Assembly: GCF_041295575.1 (NCBI RefSeq)
Contig: NZ_CP160452.1
Span: 1,860,001 to 1,924,000, forward strand
Length of the DNA stretch: 64,000 nucleotides
Direction: 5' to 3'
DNA from: Sporosarcina pasteurii
GTDB lineage: Bacteria; Bacillota; Bacilli; Bacillales_A; Planococcaceae
The translations under genes were made by a program, and so were the position numbers. Of the stretch, positions 29,115-38,866 are shown piece by piece; within the stretch, counting starts at the first letter, position 1; the number at the start of each line of letters is the position of its first letter. Below the pieces are notes generated by a model, which worked only from the letters and a program-made list of their open reading frames with translations, did no database searches and was not told the DNA's origin.

Positions 29115-30763
29115 TATTTAAAGTCCCCTTCCTCATCTTCCAAAACAGACTCTGTGTCTTCACGGTCTTCATATTTTGGCAAGTCCGCATATTCTTTCAC
29201 TTGAGCCATTTCTTTCTTTAAGGAGAACCAGTTTTTATTCGTGTGGCTGGCTATGAACATCTCATTATTTTCTCCTTTTTGAATCCAAATTCGGCGGTGA
29301 TTCCAATAGGAACCTTGCGCTACACCAATCATAAAAATAATTCCACCGAGGAGTAATAGATATAAGGTTTTATCTTTACGTATTGTAAGGCCTGAAATAT
29401 TACGTGTTTCAGCACTTAAAAAGTTCACCTTATAATCATTTTCTTCCGCTTCTACTGTTTGACGGATCGCAACAAAACTGATTTCTCCTTTTGGCTTTTC
29501 GGGTGTAATCATTTTAAAGAAGAATGCAGGGTTGTTCGGTAATGGGGTTTTAGACGTCGGTTCACCATCTACGAACCCATCATAATCAGGATAGTAGTCT
29601 CTAAGTTCGACAGACGCGCCATTGCCTAAATCATATATTCGATCTGGATTCACTAAATCTACCGTAAACTCTCCGAGTGACTTTTCCGACGACTTTTCCG
29701 TCAATTGGAATGTCATCGATTTCAGTTCATCTGTCCGATAATCCATTTGGAAAATACTATAGCCATCGAAAGTTAATGGTTTATTCACGACAATTGGATA
29801 CTCTTTTACTAGAGATATATTGTCAGATTGTCCAGGGAGGCCGCCTTCCTCTTGCTTATACAAGGCAATATCCGTTTGGAATTCTTTCACAATCGTACCG
29901 TTACGCTCTAATGCCGTCTCAAAAACTGCATTGTCTTCTTCTGAATAAGTTTCAAGTGTAAACCCTTTATTTTCAATAAAGTACCCCGGAGCTCCAGGAA
30001 CTTCAAGCTTTTCTCCTTCTCTTAACCACAATGTTTCATCCACGTAAAACCCTGGAATCCCACGTAGTAAGACCGCCCCTAAAAAGATCAGGAGCCCTGT
30101 ATGGTTGACGTACGGTCCCCATCTAGAAAATCGATTTTTCTCGGCTAGAATGGCACCGTTTTCAACTTTAACTTGATAGCGTAATTGCTTTAGTTTTTCT
30201 TCCGCTTTCGTTAAAGACTCATCTGCATTTTCCACCGTTCCATGCCCGTAGACACGCTGGCGCTTCAAAAAAGAAGTATGTCGTTTCGTTCGTTGTTGTT
30301 TTAAAGATTTATACAATGGAATCACTCTATCTATACTCGCAATAAGAATAGACGTACCGAGCATTCCAACTAGCGTAATAAACCACCAACTATTATACAT
30401 ATCATGGAAACCTAGTTTATAATAAACAACACCAGAAACGCCATATAAACGTTCATAATATGCAGCAAGCTCTGCTTCAGTGTTTGCTGGAACATATAAT
30501 TTTTGCGGGAAAATTGTACCAATTGCCGATGTCACTAAAACAGCGATAATAATACTAATCCCAATTTTTACACTTGAAAAGAAGTTCCATATTTTATCAA
30601 CAATCGTTCTTTTATACGTTTGCGATCTACGTGCGGATCCTTCGTAACGCATATCTACTGTCTTACTATTTTTCGCTTCTTCCGTTTGTGGCCTACCGCA
30701 TTGCTCACAAAGCACCGTGCCGAAAGGATTTTCATGACCGCACTGGCATTTGATTTTGCTCAT
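29114..30763 (-). CDS. resB: Cytochrome c biogenesis protein ResB (Ccs1)
   Basis: 549 residues from the ATG at 30763. A short N-terminal zinc-ribbon-like part with two CxxC pairs ([18 protein letters not shown]) precedes four membrane helices and a large extracellular domain. The cysteine ribbon is visible and is a Bacillales trait of ResB. AAGGAGC lies before 30763; the open frame runs on upstream to 30907 inside resA and is rejected. Confidence 0.94.
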   Translation of the reverse strand: MSKIKCQCGHENPFGTVLCEQCGRPQTEEAKNSKTVDMRYEGSARRSQTYKRTIVDKIWNFFSSVKIGISIIIAVLVTSAIGTIFPQKLYVPANTEAELAAYYERLYGVSGVVYYKLGFHDMYNSWWFITLVGMLGTSILIASIDRVIPLYKSLKQQRTKRHTSFLKRQRVYGHGTVENADESLTKAEEKLKQLRYQVKVENGAILAEKNRFSRWGPYVNHTGLLIFLGAVLLRGIPGFYVDETLWLREGEKLEVPGAPGYFIENKGFTLETYSEEDNAVFETALERNGTIVKEFQTDIALYKQEEGGLPGQSDNISLVKEYPIVVNKPLTFDGYSIFQMDYRTDELKSMTFQLTEKSSEKSLGEFTVDLVNPDRIYDLGNGASVELRDYYPDYDGFVDGEPTSKTPLPNNPAFFFKMITPEKPKGEISFVAIRQTVEAEENDYKVNFLSAETRNISGLTIRKDKTLYLLLLGGIIFMIGVAQGSYWNHRRIWIQKGENNEMFIASHTNKNWFSLKKEMAQVKEYADLPKYEDREDTESVLEDEEGDFK

Positions 30764-30776
30764 TTTGTATAGCTCC

Positions 30777-31322
30777 TTATTCTGGTTGAATGCTTTCCAT
30801 CGCTTGACGAATTTCCTCTTCATCCAAACCGGTTGTAATGATATCTTCAATAACACCGTCTTTATTGATGAGTATTGTCGTTGGTAGTGGAATAACGTTA
30901 TAAGCACGTCTTACACTTTCATCTTTGTCTTGTGCGATGGGGAACGTCAACCCATATTGGTCTCTAAACGTTTCAGCTTTCAATCTTGTATCTTTAATAT
31001 TAATGGCAAGTATGTGAACACCTTTGTCCTCAAATTCCTTTGACTGATTCTCCATGAAAGGCATTTCCTCTTTACATGGAGGGCACCAAGAACCCCAGAA
31101 ATTCAGAAAAACACCTTCTCCTTCATATTCCGAAAGTTTATGTATATTTCCCTCAAGGTCAACTAATTCAAAGTCAGGTGCCTTGTCACCTACCGCTAAT
31201 ACTTTTTCGGTATCCTTAGATACGATTGCAAAAATGACAGCTCCTAATAATAAGAATAGGACAACCGTTCGAATTACAAGACGGACCTTCCTCTTCTTTG
31301 CGAACTGTTCCGCTTTAGACAT
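30777..31322 (-). CDS. resA: Thiol-disulfide oxidoreductase ResA
   Basis: 181 residues from the ATG at 31322. One N-terminal membrane anchor (about 15-34), then a thioredoxin fold outside the membrane with active site WCPPC (C80, C83). Reduces apocytochrome c before haem attachment. GGGGG lies seven bases before 31322; the ATG at 31340 would cover that site and is rejected. Confidence 0.95.
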   Translation of the reverse strand: MSKAEQFAKKRKVRLVIRTVVLFLLLGAVIFAIVSKDTEKVLAVGDKAPDFELVDLEGNIHKLSEYEGEGVFLNFWGSWCPPCKEEMPFMENQSKEFEDKGVHILAINIKDTRLKAETFRDQYGLTFPIAQDKDESVRRAYNVIPLPTTILINKDGVIEDIITTGLDEEEIRQAMESIQPE

Positions 31323-31462
31323 TCTCATGCCCCCTAACATAGTTAATACAATTTAATTATAACAAAGGATAACCGCGATTATCTTTCGAGAAATGAAATA
31401 ACTGTGAACTCGTTCCACTTAGGCCAAATCATAAAACGAATTCGACTTAAATACAAAGAAGC

Positions 31463-31498
31463 GCGGACCTACAGGATATAGATTTCCCCGTAGGCCGC
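31463..31498. promoter_or_regulatory. Interrupted palindrome between rluB and resA
   Basis: CGGaCCTACaGG pairs with CCcGTAGGCCG across ten bases, with one bulge and one mismatch. No good T-run follows on either strand. It lies in the 216-base gap that should hold the resA promoter, so it could be an attenuator or regulator site. Confidence 0.4.
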
Positions 31499-31538
31499 AA
31501 CGCCCTTAAAAGCTCTTGTTTTACTGAACTACGGTGCC

Positions 31539-32270
31539 TTACCCAATTTTCCCAGTTTCCGCTAAGACACGTAATTGTTTGACTTCATGAATCGTTAATG
31601 GTCGTGAATCGCCTGCGTTTAAGCCGCGTGCTGTGACGATTCCAAACTCTTCACGTCTCAAACTATCTACAGGACAGCCAATCGCATCGAACATACGTCG
31701 CACTTGACGGTTACGACCTTCATGAATTGTAATTTCAACAATCGCCGTATTTGACTTTCTATCATTCGATTGCACTTTAACGCGTGCTGGTGCAGTTAAG
31801 CCGTCTTCTAACTCAATTCCTCGTTCTAGTTTTTTTAAATCCTCGCGTCGTGGAATACCTTTTACCTTTGCAATATACGTTTTCTTAATCTCAAACTTCG
31901 GATGTGTCATTAAATAAGAAAATTCGCCGTCATTCGTCATAATAATGACACCGGATGTATCATAGTCAAGCCGGCCGACGGGAAAAATACGTTCTTCAAT
32001 TTCTGGGAAAAAGTCGACAACAGTCTTCCTGCCTTTCTCATCATTCGCAGTAGATATGACGCCCCTAGGTTTATATAAAAGATAATAAACATGTGGTTCT
32101 TTCACAATTGGAACACCTTCTACTTCTACGTTGTCTGTCTGCGATACACGTGTCCCAAGTTCTTTTACAATAACACCATTTACTTTTACTTTTCCTGCGA
32201 GAATGAGTTCTTCTGATTTCCTTCTAGAAGCAACCCCCGCTTGAGCCATCACTTTTTGTAATCTTTCCAT
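31539..32270 (-). CDS. rluB: 23S rRNA pseudouridine synthase RluB
   Basis: 243 residues. S4 RNA-binding domain at residues 1-60 and the RsuA/RluB catalytic domain with the aspartate motif GRLDYDTSG near residue 101. Modifies U2633-type position in 23S rRNA. GGGGTGACG lies before the ATG at 32270. In B. subtilis it precedes resA, as here. Confidence 0.95.
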   Translation of the reverse strand: MERLQKVMAQAGVASRRKSEELILAGKVKVNGVIVKELGTRVSQTDNVEVEGVPIVKEPHVYYLLYKPRGVISTANDEKGRKTVVDFFPEIEERIFPVGRLDYDTSGVIIMTNDGEFSYLMTHPKFEIKKTYIAKVKGIPRREDLKKLERGIELEDGLTAPARVKVQSNDRKSNTAIVEITIHEGRNRQVRRMFDAIGCPVDSLRREEFGIVTARGLNAGDSRPLTIHEVKQLRVLAETGKIG

Positions 32271-32323
32271 GTCGTCACCCCGTCTATATACTAGTGAAAA
32301 TTATGTCACATTTTGAAGCAAAT

Positions 32324-32358
32324 TAAAAGAAGACTGTCCTATATTAAGACAGTCTTCT
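32324..32358 (-). terminator. Terminator of the scpAB-dac operon
   Basis: On the minus strand AGAAGACTGTC pairs with GACAGTCTTCT around nine bases, followed by TTTAATTT. It lies between the carboxypeptidase gene and rluB. Confidence 0.85.
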
Positions 32359-32433
32359 CAATATCGCCACATTTTCTACTTAATTTGATGCGTTAACTTG
32401 ATCTTTATTCGAACAAAACAACGTTACATTAAA

Positions 32434-33432
32434 TTAACGTGAAAGTAAAATTTCAGTACTTAGGACTGGCTCTCGTTCAAAGTAAACCGTCCATTGGCCA
32501 ATGCTTTGTTTTTCTTCTCCACGAGGAATTTGGAGAATATGCGAGATTTCTTTGGCCTCACCTTTTTTCAACAGCATTTGAATTGGCTTTTTTAATTCTC
32601 CCTCGATTCCAGGCAATATGGCGTAAGTCCCTTTTTTTGAGATCGTTTCAACACGATAAGTTGAAAAAGCTTTTTCAGCTAATGATAAATGCGTATTCCA
32701 GTCGTTGCCATCATTTAATGTTACGACGATGACTCTCTTATTGTCTTTCTCAAAATAAGTGACAAGTGTACGACCCGCTGCTTTTGTAAACCCCGTTTTC
32801 CCCGCAATTGCAGTCTCAGTTGACCGAACGAGTCGATGCTTATTTGCCCAACTATATGTCGTCTCGCCAATTTTAAACGTATACATAGGCGTTGATGCAA
32901 TTTCTTTAAACTTTTCATTTTGCATGGCATAGCGCATCATTAATGCTGTTTCATAAGCTGTAGATAAATGCCTATCGTCATGCAAGCCAGATGGATTTGT
33001 AAAATAAGTATCATTTAATCCGTAATACAATGCCTTTTCATTCATCAAATCGACAAAACCTTCTAATGAGCCGCCCCCATATTCCGCGAGTGCATACGCG
33101 GCGTCATTTCCTGAACGAAGCATGAGTCCGTATAAAAGACTTTCAACATCAACTTTCGTACCGTGTTCCAAGTAAATCGATGATCCTTCTGCAGATGCAG
33201 CGGCTGATGAAATTGTCGTTTCCCCAAGTGGAACACCGCTTTCCAACAAAGTAAAAGCAGTCCAAACTTTAGTTAAGCTTGCAATCGGCAGTTGGAGATT
33301 TTCATTGGAACCCATTAATAATCTCCCTGTATCTGCGTCAATTACCGCCCAAGAAGACCCTGCCTTCACCGTTTTACCACCGAATAGAACAAACAATGAA
33401 ACTAATAAGACAAGAATACTTGCCCGCTTCAA
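32434..33432 (-). CDS. dacB: D-alanyl-D-alanine carboxypeptidase (DacB/PBP5*-type)
   Basis: 332 residues. Signal peptide (about 1-24) and an S11 peptidase domain with SxxK (S52-K55, ASLTK), SGN in RSGNDAAYA near 109, and KTG in GKTGFTKAAGRT near 220. Trims peptidoglycan side chains. It is shorter than B. subtilis DacB (382). Start is a TTG at 33432 with GGAGG nine bases upstream; it overlaps the scpB stop. By place it is dacB, made in spore cortex synthesis, but a dacF role cannot be excluded. Confidence 0.85.
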   Translation of the reverse strand: MKRASILVLLVSLFVLFGGKTVKAGSSWAVIDADTGRLLMGSNENLQLPIASLTKVWTAFTLLESGVPLGETTISSAAASAEGSSIYLEHGTKVDVESLLYGLMLRSGNDAAYALAEYGGGSLEGFVDLMNEKALYYGLNDTYFTNPSGLHDDRHLSTAYETALMMRYAMQNEKFKEIASTPMYTFKIGETTYSWANKHRLVRSTETAIAGKTGFTKAAGRTLVTYFEKDNKRVIVVTLNDGNDWNTHLSLAEKAFSTYRVETISKKGTYAILPGIEGELKKPIQMLLKKGEAKEISHILQIPRGEEKQSIGQWTVYFEREPVLSTEILLSR

Positions 33433-34043
33433 GTATCATTTCCTCCTCCGTCATTGTCGATTTCAAATGCTTCTTGAAATTGTGTCATGAATAAATCATT
33501 ACTTTCTACCTCGTCATCTTCTTCTAACTTAAGCGGAGGTAAATCTGCAATAGATTTGAGACCAAATCGATCAAGGAATAAATCTGTTGTGCCATATAAA
33601 ATCGCACGCCCAGTTCCTTCCGATCGACCTTTCTCCATAATAAATCCTCTTGAAATTAGTGTATGTAATGGCCCCTCACTTTTAACACCTCGAAGATCAT
33701 CTATTTCTACTCGCGTCACAGGTTGTTTATACGCAATAATGGCCAGCACCTCAAGCGAAGCCTTTGTAATTGTTTGGGGAGAAGGATTTTCCAGTAACCT
33801 TTTAATATCCTCAGCAAACTCTGCCTTTGTCACGAGGCGATACGCTCCACCGTAATGCTTTAATGTGATTCCTCTATATATTTCTTCTTCGTAAGTATCT
33901 AGTAAATCTTGAAGCGCTTGAAGCACTGTTGCTTCATCTTCAGCAGTTAATGCGGTGAGTTGTTTCAATGTCAGTCCCTCATCACCTGCAATAAATAAAA
34001 AACTTTCAATCATTCCTAATAACCTTTTATTCATGCACAACAC
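33429..34043 (-). CDS. scpB: Segregation and condensation protein B
   Basis: About 204 residues. Winged-helix partner of ScpA in the Smc condensin. Family cores are clear: LAIIAYKQPVTRVEIDDLRG near residue 97 and GRAILYGTTDLFLDRFGL near 147. The start overlaps the end of scpA; a GTG at 34043 or the ATG at 34034 could serve, and neither has a strong site. Acidic C-terminal tail. Confidence 0.95.
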   Translation of the reverse strand: MLCMNKRLLGMIESFLFIAGDEGLTLKQLTALTAEDEATVLQALQDLLDTYEEEIYRGITLKHYGGAYRLVTKAEFAEDIKRLLENPSPQTITKASLEVLAIIAYKQPVTRVEIDDLRGVKSEGPLHTLISRGFIMEKGRSEGTGRAILYGTTDLFLDRFGLKSIADLPPLKLEEDDEVESNDLFMTQFQEAFEIDNDGGGNDT

Positions 34044-34791
34044 TTTCGCCTTCTTTCAAATACGATACCGTCAAATTTTCAAAATTATCGTTTTGGATAA
34101 CAATAATATCCCCCCGTAACATTAATTCCAATAATGACATGAATGTAATCACAAGCTCCCCCGTATCTCTACTTTCTAATAGCGCATAAAAATCACAACT
34201 ACCACCGCTTTTGACGAGCTTCTCCATGATGTTATCCATCTTCTCACCAACAGACTGCTCTGTTTTTGTTATACTAGCGGTAAGAGGCGCACGAAGTCGA
34301 TTCCGGTCCATCATTTTTTGAAATGCACCGATGAGGTCATAAACATTTAAACTTTCTTCTTGACCGACAGAAACAACCTCGCCATATTGCGCGATGTCTT
34401 CTGGCGGCTTTGTGAAATATTCAGCTCGGTCGTCCGCAGAATCTTTTAAGCTTTCGGCAGCTTCTTTATACTTGCGGTATTCAATTAAACGTGCGACAAG
34501 TTCATCACGTGGATCTTCCTCTAATTCAAAGTTGTCCTCATCACCAAACGCTTCATCTTCATGTATAGGAAGGAGCATTTTACTTTTAATTTCTATTAAA
34601 GTTGCTGCCAATACGAGATACTCACTTAATTCGTCAAGCTGTAATACGCGCATTGCATGCAAATGTTCGATATACTGTTCTGTTAACTCCGCCATTGGAA
34701 TATCATAAATATCGATTTCCAATCGGTTAATTAAATGGAGCAATAAATCTAAAGGTCCTTCAAATACTTCTAGTCGAACTTTATAGGACAT
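34027..34791 (-). CDS. scpA: Segregation and condensation protein A
   Basis: 254 residues from the ATG at 34791. Kleisin subunit of Smc-ScpAB, bridging Smc heads in chromosome segregation. N-terminal signature FEGPLDLLLHLI at about residue 9 and LVARLIEYRKYK in the middle. TAGGTGG lies six bases before 34791; an ATG at 34809 is less likely. Confidence 0.96.
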   Translation of the reverse strand: MSYKVRLEVFEGPLDLLLHLINRLEIDIYDIPMAELTEQYIEHLHAMRVLQLDELSEYLVLAATLIEIKSKMLLPIHEDEAFGDEDNFELEEDPRDELVARLIEYRKYKEAAESLKDSADDRAEYFTKPPEDIAQYGEVVSVGQEESLNVYDLIGAFQKMMDRNRLRAPLTASITKTEQSVGEKMDNIMEKLVKSGGSCDFYALLESRDTGELVITFMSLLELMLRGDIIVIQNDNFENLTVSYLKEGESVVHE

Positions 34792-34833
34792 GTCGTACCA
34801 CCTACCCATCTCACAGTTAAAGGATATGATAAT

Positions 34834-35346
34834 TTGAAACCGTTATATCATCCATACTTTGTAAAGTTTATTGTTTATTTTAATAAGAATCAAGATTTTT
34901 TTGAATGTCATGAAGTACTCGAAGAATATTGGAATACATTCCCGGGGAGAACGAAAGAACATCCACTGACAGGATATATTTTGCTTTCAACTGGATTGTA
35001 TCATTGGCGTAGAGGTAATCGCATTGGAGCACTACGAACCTTAAAAAAAGCGAAAGATAAATTTAATATAATATCTGAACGCTATATTGATTATACTGAA
35101 GGTATTGATTTTCCATCCCTCTATAGTCATGTGAAGAAGAGTATTGATGAGATTGAGCGTGAGCAACCTTTTGCTAGCTTTTCCATTTCAGTTACTTCAC
35201 CTAAACTTCATGCGCTTGTTGAGGCGGAAGAGCCGCTCATGAAACTTTTACCTTTAGAGAGTGATGCCATCATCCATAAACATATCTTACGAGATCGGAC
35301 CGAAATTATTCGTCTTCGGAACGAAAAAAAGAAGGGCAGACGTTAG
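34834..35346 (+). CDS. ypuF: DUF309 family protein, YpuF-like
   Basis: 170 residues. The motif FFECHEVLEEYW near residue 23 and GLYHWRRGN near 53 are the DUF309 marks; helical, function unknown. Start is a TTG at 34834 with AAAGGAT seven bases upstream. In B. subtilis ypuF follows ribT on the same strand; here it is on the opposite strand, divergent from scpA and tail-to-tail with ribT, with the two stop codons overlapping (TTAG). Confidence 0.88.
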   Translation: MKPLYHPYFVKFIVYFNKNQDFFECHEVLEEYWNTFPGRTKEHPLTGYILLSTGLYHWRRGNRIGALRTLKKAKDKFNIISERYIDYTEGIDFPSLYSHVKKSIDEIEREQPFASFSISVTSPKLHALVEAEEPLMKLLPLESDAIIHKHILRDRTEIIRLRNEKKKGRR

Positions 35347-35711
35347 TTATCTGCCCCTCCACTTTCCTCTTGCGTACATTTTTTTAAAAATGACTCTGTA
35401 ACTTCAGTGCTTTGACATTTCTTATCTGGGTAACGATCTTGTATTGCTTGAACCATTTCCTTACCAAATCCTTCTCCTCGAAACGACGGGTTTACAGATA
35501 AATGCTGTAAAGTAAAAGTATCTATGCCCATTTCAATCCCTAGTAGGCCTATAAAATCTTCTCCGTCTTTCCAAAGATACAATTCCCACAAATCATCCGT
35601 CTCATATTGTTGAATTGTCTCTTGCAATGCTTTCACACTTTGATCCTCTGGCATGTACGAAAGCAGACCCATTGCAATCTTCTCATAAGTCTTTTTGTAA
35701 CGTATAAGCAT
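35343..35711 (-). CDS. ribT: GNAT-family protein RibT
   Basis: 122 residues, close to the 124 of B. subtilis RibT. A small acetyltransferase fold with LSVNPSFRGEGFGKEMV as the acetyl-CoA-binding loop near residue 70. The start (LIRYKKTYEKIAMGLLSYMP) is strongly RibT-like. Exact substrate unknown. In Bacillus it is the last gene of ribDEAHT; here no other rib gene is next to it. Confidence 0.9.
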   Translation of the reverse strand: MLIRYKKTYEKIAMGLLSYMPEDQSVKALQETIQQYETDDLWELYLWKDGEDFIGLLGIEMGIDTFTLQHLSVNPSFRGEGFGKEMVQAIQDRYPDKKCQSTEVTESFLKKCTQEESGGADN

Positions 35712-35749
35712 CTGTATGGATCCCTTCTTTTCTAATAAAGTGAAACTTC

Positions 35750-35774
35750 AATCAGCGACGATTTTTCGCTGATT
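35750..35774 (-). terminator. Hairpin before ribT
   Basis: AATCAGCGA and TCGCTGATT pair around seven bases. The minus-strand follow-up is only weakly T-rich, so termination after the lysA transcript is likely but partial. Confidence 0.5.
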
Positions 35775-35901
35775 GTTAGTTGAACCAATCGGGCCTTTAC
35801 GGGCAGTTGACCTTCCAAAAATTACTAAATTCCTCAAAAGGTTTTAGACAGGAATTTTACCGCCCTTTGGCTAAAGAATTTATCAAATTATATTTTCTAA
35901 A

Positions 35902-36015
35902 TCACGATCCTGAGCCAGGACCAAATGATGGTGCGATAAAGTACCAATACACTGCACCCCATATAAGACCCATGACAAGAATGCCAAGGAATAAAAATAT
36001 GTTTCGCTTCCTCAA
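35902..36015 (-). CDS. Small membrane protein (37 residues) coupled to lysA
   Basis: A TTG at 36015 opens 37 codons ending at TGA 35902. The peptide has a basic N-terminus (MRKRN), one membrane helix (about 5-28, rich in I, L, V, G and W) and a short Pro/Gly/Ser tail. GAGGGG lies seven bases before the TTG, and the start overlaps the lysA stop by two bases, which is the usual pattern of translational coupling. I do not recognise a family. The strong site and the clean helix make it a likely real gene. Confidence 0.68.
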   Translation of the reverse strand: MRKRNIFLFLGILVMGLIWGAVYWYFIAPSFGPGSGS

Positions 36016-37340
36016 ATTGTGTCCCCTCGCTTTACTGCCTGTAATGGAATGTCAAGTCTCGTAATATCTTCGTAGGTTTCTCTGCGAATAACGAGTTGAT
36101 GCATTCCATCTTCGACAAAAACAACAGCTGGTCGAGGCAAACGATTGTAATTGCTCGCCATTGAGTAACTATACGCTCCTGTACAAAATGTTGCAATAAT
36201 ATCATCTTCTTGAGGCCGCGCAATTAATGCTTGTTCAATGAGTTTATCTCCGGACTCACAACACTTTCCAGCAATCGTTACTTCAGTTGTTTGAGGTTCA
36301 TCCATTCGATTTGCGGTCACTGCTGTATATTCCGCCCCGTATAATGCCGGTCGAATATTATCTGACATCCCACCATCCACCGCGACATATGTACGTATTT
36401 CAGGAACTTCTTTCATACTTCCCAATCTGTATAGCGTAGTGCCAGCATCTCCTACTAGAGATCGGCCTGGCTCAATCCAGATTTCTGGCATTGGATATTG
36501 ATGTTGACGGGTCATCGATAATACAACGGAAGCCATTTCTTCTACATACTTAGCAGGTGCGAGTGGTGCATCTTCTTCTGTGTAGCGAATGCCGAAACCG
36601 CCACCCAAATTTAATACACGGCAAATGAAGTTATATTCATCGCGCCACATAATCATTTTGTTCATAAGCGCTTCTGCCGCGAAACGAAATGCAGTTGTTT
36701 CAAAAATTTGAGAGCCGATATGGCAATGCATCCCTAACACTCGAATGTATTCAACATTATGCAGTCGATAAAATGCCTCATCTGCTTGTCCATTTTTCAA
36801 ATCAAATCCAAACTTTGAATCTTCTTGCCCTGTCGTTATATAGTTATGCGTATGCGCCTCAACGCCAGGTGTCACTCGAATGAGTACATCCATTTCTTGT
36901 TTACGCATTGCCGAAATTCTTTTAATCAACTCGATTTCTGAAAAGTTATCGACAACGATACAGCCTACTTTTTCAGCAAAAGCATATTCTAATTCCGCTT
37001 CACTTTTATTGTTTCCGTGAAAATGAATTCGTTCACGTGGAAAACCAGCTTGCACAGCTGTATAAAGTTCTCCGCCCGATACAACATCAAGAGAAAGCCC
37101 CTCTTGTTGTGCAACTTCATAAATTGCAATGGATGAAAATGCTTTACTTGCATACGCCACTTGTGCCTGAATCCCTTCTGCTCGAAAGGTTTCTTTAAAA
37201 GCTCGGGCACGTTCACGAAACAGTGCAATATCATATGCAATAAGCGGAGTGCCATATGTGTTCACTAAATCAACACTGTCCACTCCGCCTATTGTCAAAT
37301 GTCCTTTTTCATTGACCTCTTGTGTTCCATAGAGAAGCAT
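36012..37340 (-). CDS. lysA: Diaminopimelate decarboxylase
   Basis: 442 residues. PLP enzyme for the last step of lysine synthesis. PLP lysine K66 (YASKAF), the glycine loop LGGGFGIRY, HIGSQI, and the substrate motif CESGDKL from the partner subunit are all present. GGGGGAG precedes the ATG at 37340. As in Bacillus, it follows spoVAF. No lysine riboswitch is visible in the short gap upstream. Confidence 0.97.
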   Translation of the reverse strand: MLLYGTQEVNEKGHLTIGGVDSVDLVNTYGTPLIAYDIALFRERARAFKETFRAEGIQAQVAYASKAFSSIAIYEVAQQEGLSLDVVSGGELYTAVQAGFPRERIHFHGNNKSEAELEYAFAEKVGCIVVDNFSEIELIKRISAMRKQEMDVLIRVTPGVEAHTHNYITTGQEDSKFGFDLKNGQADEAFYRLHNVEYIRVLGMHCHIGSQIFETTAFRFAAEALMNKMIMWRDEYNFICRVLNLGGGFGIRYTEEDAPLAPAKYVEEMASVVLSMTRQHQYPMPEIWIEPGRSLVGDAGTTLYRLGSMKEVPEIRTYVAVDGGMSDNIRPALYGAEYTAVTANRMDEPQTTEVTIAGKCCESGDKLIEQALIARPQEDDIIATFCTGAYSYSMASNYNRLPRPAVVFVEDGMHQLVIRRETYEDITRLDIPLQAVKRGDTI

Positions 37341-37413
37341 CGCGGCTCTCCCCCTCTTTTTTATTCTGAACTTATTCGAATTTTATCACAAACTGAGGAG
37401 AACTTGCAAAGTT

Positions 37414-38862
37414 CTATTTGAGTCGATCTCGATTTGGCGAGTGCGTGATAAATGGTCGCGGCACATCTGCAGTCATCGGGAATCGAATTAACACCCGCAA
37501 CATGGCATTTGGGAAAAATGGTACAACAGGCCACATATACGGCACGTTCATTGGTTTCAATGAACATAAATAATAGAATAGAACAGCCAGCGATAGGAAA
37601 AATCCTGGTGCCCCAAGTAACGCAGTTGAAAGAAGGATTATGATCCTAAATACTTTTGTCGTAATACTCAGTTCAAAAGATGGTATCGCAAAAGTTAAAA
37701 TGGCACTCACTGCAACATACAACACAACTTCAGGCGTAAACAAACCAACATCTATTGCCACTTGTCCAATCACAATGGCTGCCACAAGTCCCATCGCAGT
37801 GGATAACGGTGATGGCGTATGTATTGCCGCCATTCTCAGTATTTCTATCCCCACATCCGCCGTAAGCAGCTGAACCAACAAGGGCACTTCACCAATATCC
37901 TTTGGCCCTATATAACTTAGAAAATCGGGCAAATAATGTTGCTCAGTTGCAACTAAATACCAAAATGGTAAAAGTATTAAACTTAAAGCAGCCCCTATAA
38001 AACGCGTTAACCTTACAAACGTACCGATTAGCGGCGCCTGCCTATATTCTTCCGCATGTTGTAAATGTTGCAAAAGTGTTGCCGGCACAAGCATTACGGA
38101 TGGAGAGGTATCAACGATAATAGCAATATGTCCTTCCAATAAATGTGCAGCACAGATGTCCGGCCTTTCCGTGAAACGGCAAAACGGCATTGGATGAAAT
38201 CTTTGTTTAAACAAAAATTCTTCGAGCGATTTATCCGTCATCGTTAATCCATCATGTTCAACTTCTTTTAAGCGCTGTCGAATATAATCTAAATGCTCCT
38301 CGCTAGCTGCTCCTTGGATAAACGCAATGGCGACATCTGTCTTCCCATTTACCGTCGTCTGGTGCATTTGAAATCGTAAATCCTCAGTTCGCAACCTTCT
38401 TCTAACGAGTGCTGTATTTTGTACGATTGACTCAGTAAAACCATCTCTCGCACCACGAATCACTTTCTCCGTATCTGGTTCTTCAGGTTGCCTGCCAGGA
38501 TAAGCGCGCAAGTCGATGATAAATGCATAGCCATTTTGTGTAATAAATGCGGGTTGACCCGTTAAAATGTTCGTTAGCAGCTCATCTCTATCTTTAACTT
38601 CTGTCACAGCTTGATAAGGAAAGTAAGATAGAAACTTCTCACTTTCCTCTATATCTTCATCATCCTCCAACTGATTCCATTGCAATCTTGTTAATAGTGT
38701 CAACAATCCTTTGTCATCCACTAGGCCGTTCATATAGAGAAGTAAAGCAGGCATATCCCATAAGTGGACGTTCCTTGCTACCGCATCATATGTTTCACCT
38801 TTACCAAAACATTGATTAAACCAGTCTTCTCCTTCTTTCATAGAAGCAAATAGTTTTTCCAT
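37414..38862 (-). CDS. spoVAF: Spore germination protein SpoVAF (GerA family)
   Basis: 482 residues (493 in B. subtilis). Cytoplasmic N-terminal domain of about 270 residues and then five membrane helices (from about 275 to 440) as in the A subunits of germinant receptors. SpoVAF helps release calcium dipicolinate in germination. It starts four bases after sigF ends, and lysA follows. In B. subtilis six spoVA genes lie between sigF and spoVAF; none is here. Confidence 0.93.
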   Translation of the reverse strand: MEKLFASMKEGEDWFNQCFGKGETYDAVARNVHLWDMPALLLYMNGLVDDKGLLTLLTRLQWNQLEDDEDIEESEKFLSYFPYQAVTEVKDRDELLTNILTGQPAFITQNGYAFIIDLRAYPGRQPEEPDTEKVIRGARDGFTESIVQNTALVRRRLRTEDLRFQMHQTTVNGKTDVAIAFIQGAASEEHLDYIRQRLKEVEHDGLTMTDKSLEEFLFKQRFHPMPFCRFTERPDICAAHLLEGHIAIIVDTSPSVMLVPATLLQHLQHAEEYRQAPLIGTFVRLTRFIGAALSLILLPFWYLVATEQHYLPDFLSYIGPKDIGEVPLLVQLLTADVGIEILRMAAIHTPSPLSTAMGLVAAIVIGQVAIDVGLFTPEVVLYVAVSAILTFAIPSFELSITTKVFRIIILLSTALLGAPGFFLSLAVLFYYLCSLKPMNVPYMWPVVPFFPNAMLRVLIRFPMTADVPRPFITHSPNRDRLK

Positions 38863-38866
38863 CGTT

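Noticed and set aside
35780-36064. Plus-strand ORF of 94 codons opposite the lysA end
   Set aside because: No good start site; it is the antisense of the small membrane ORF and of lysA.
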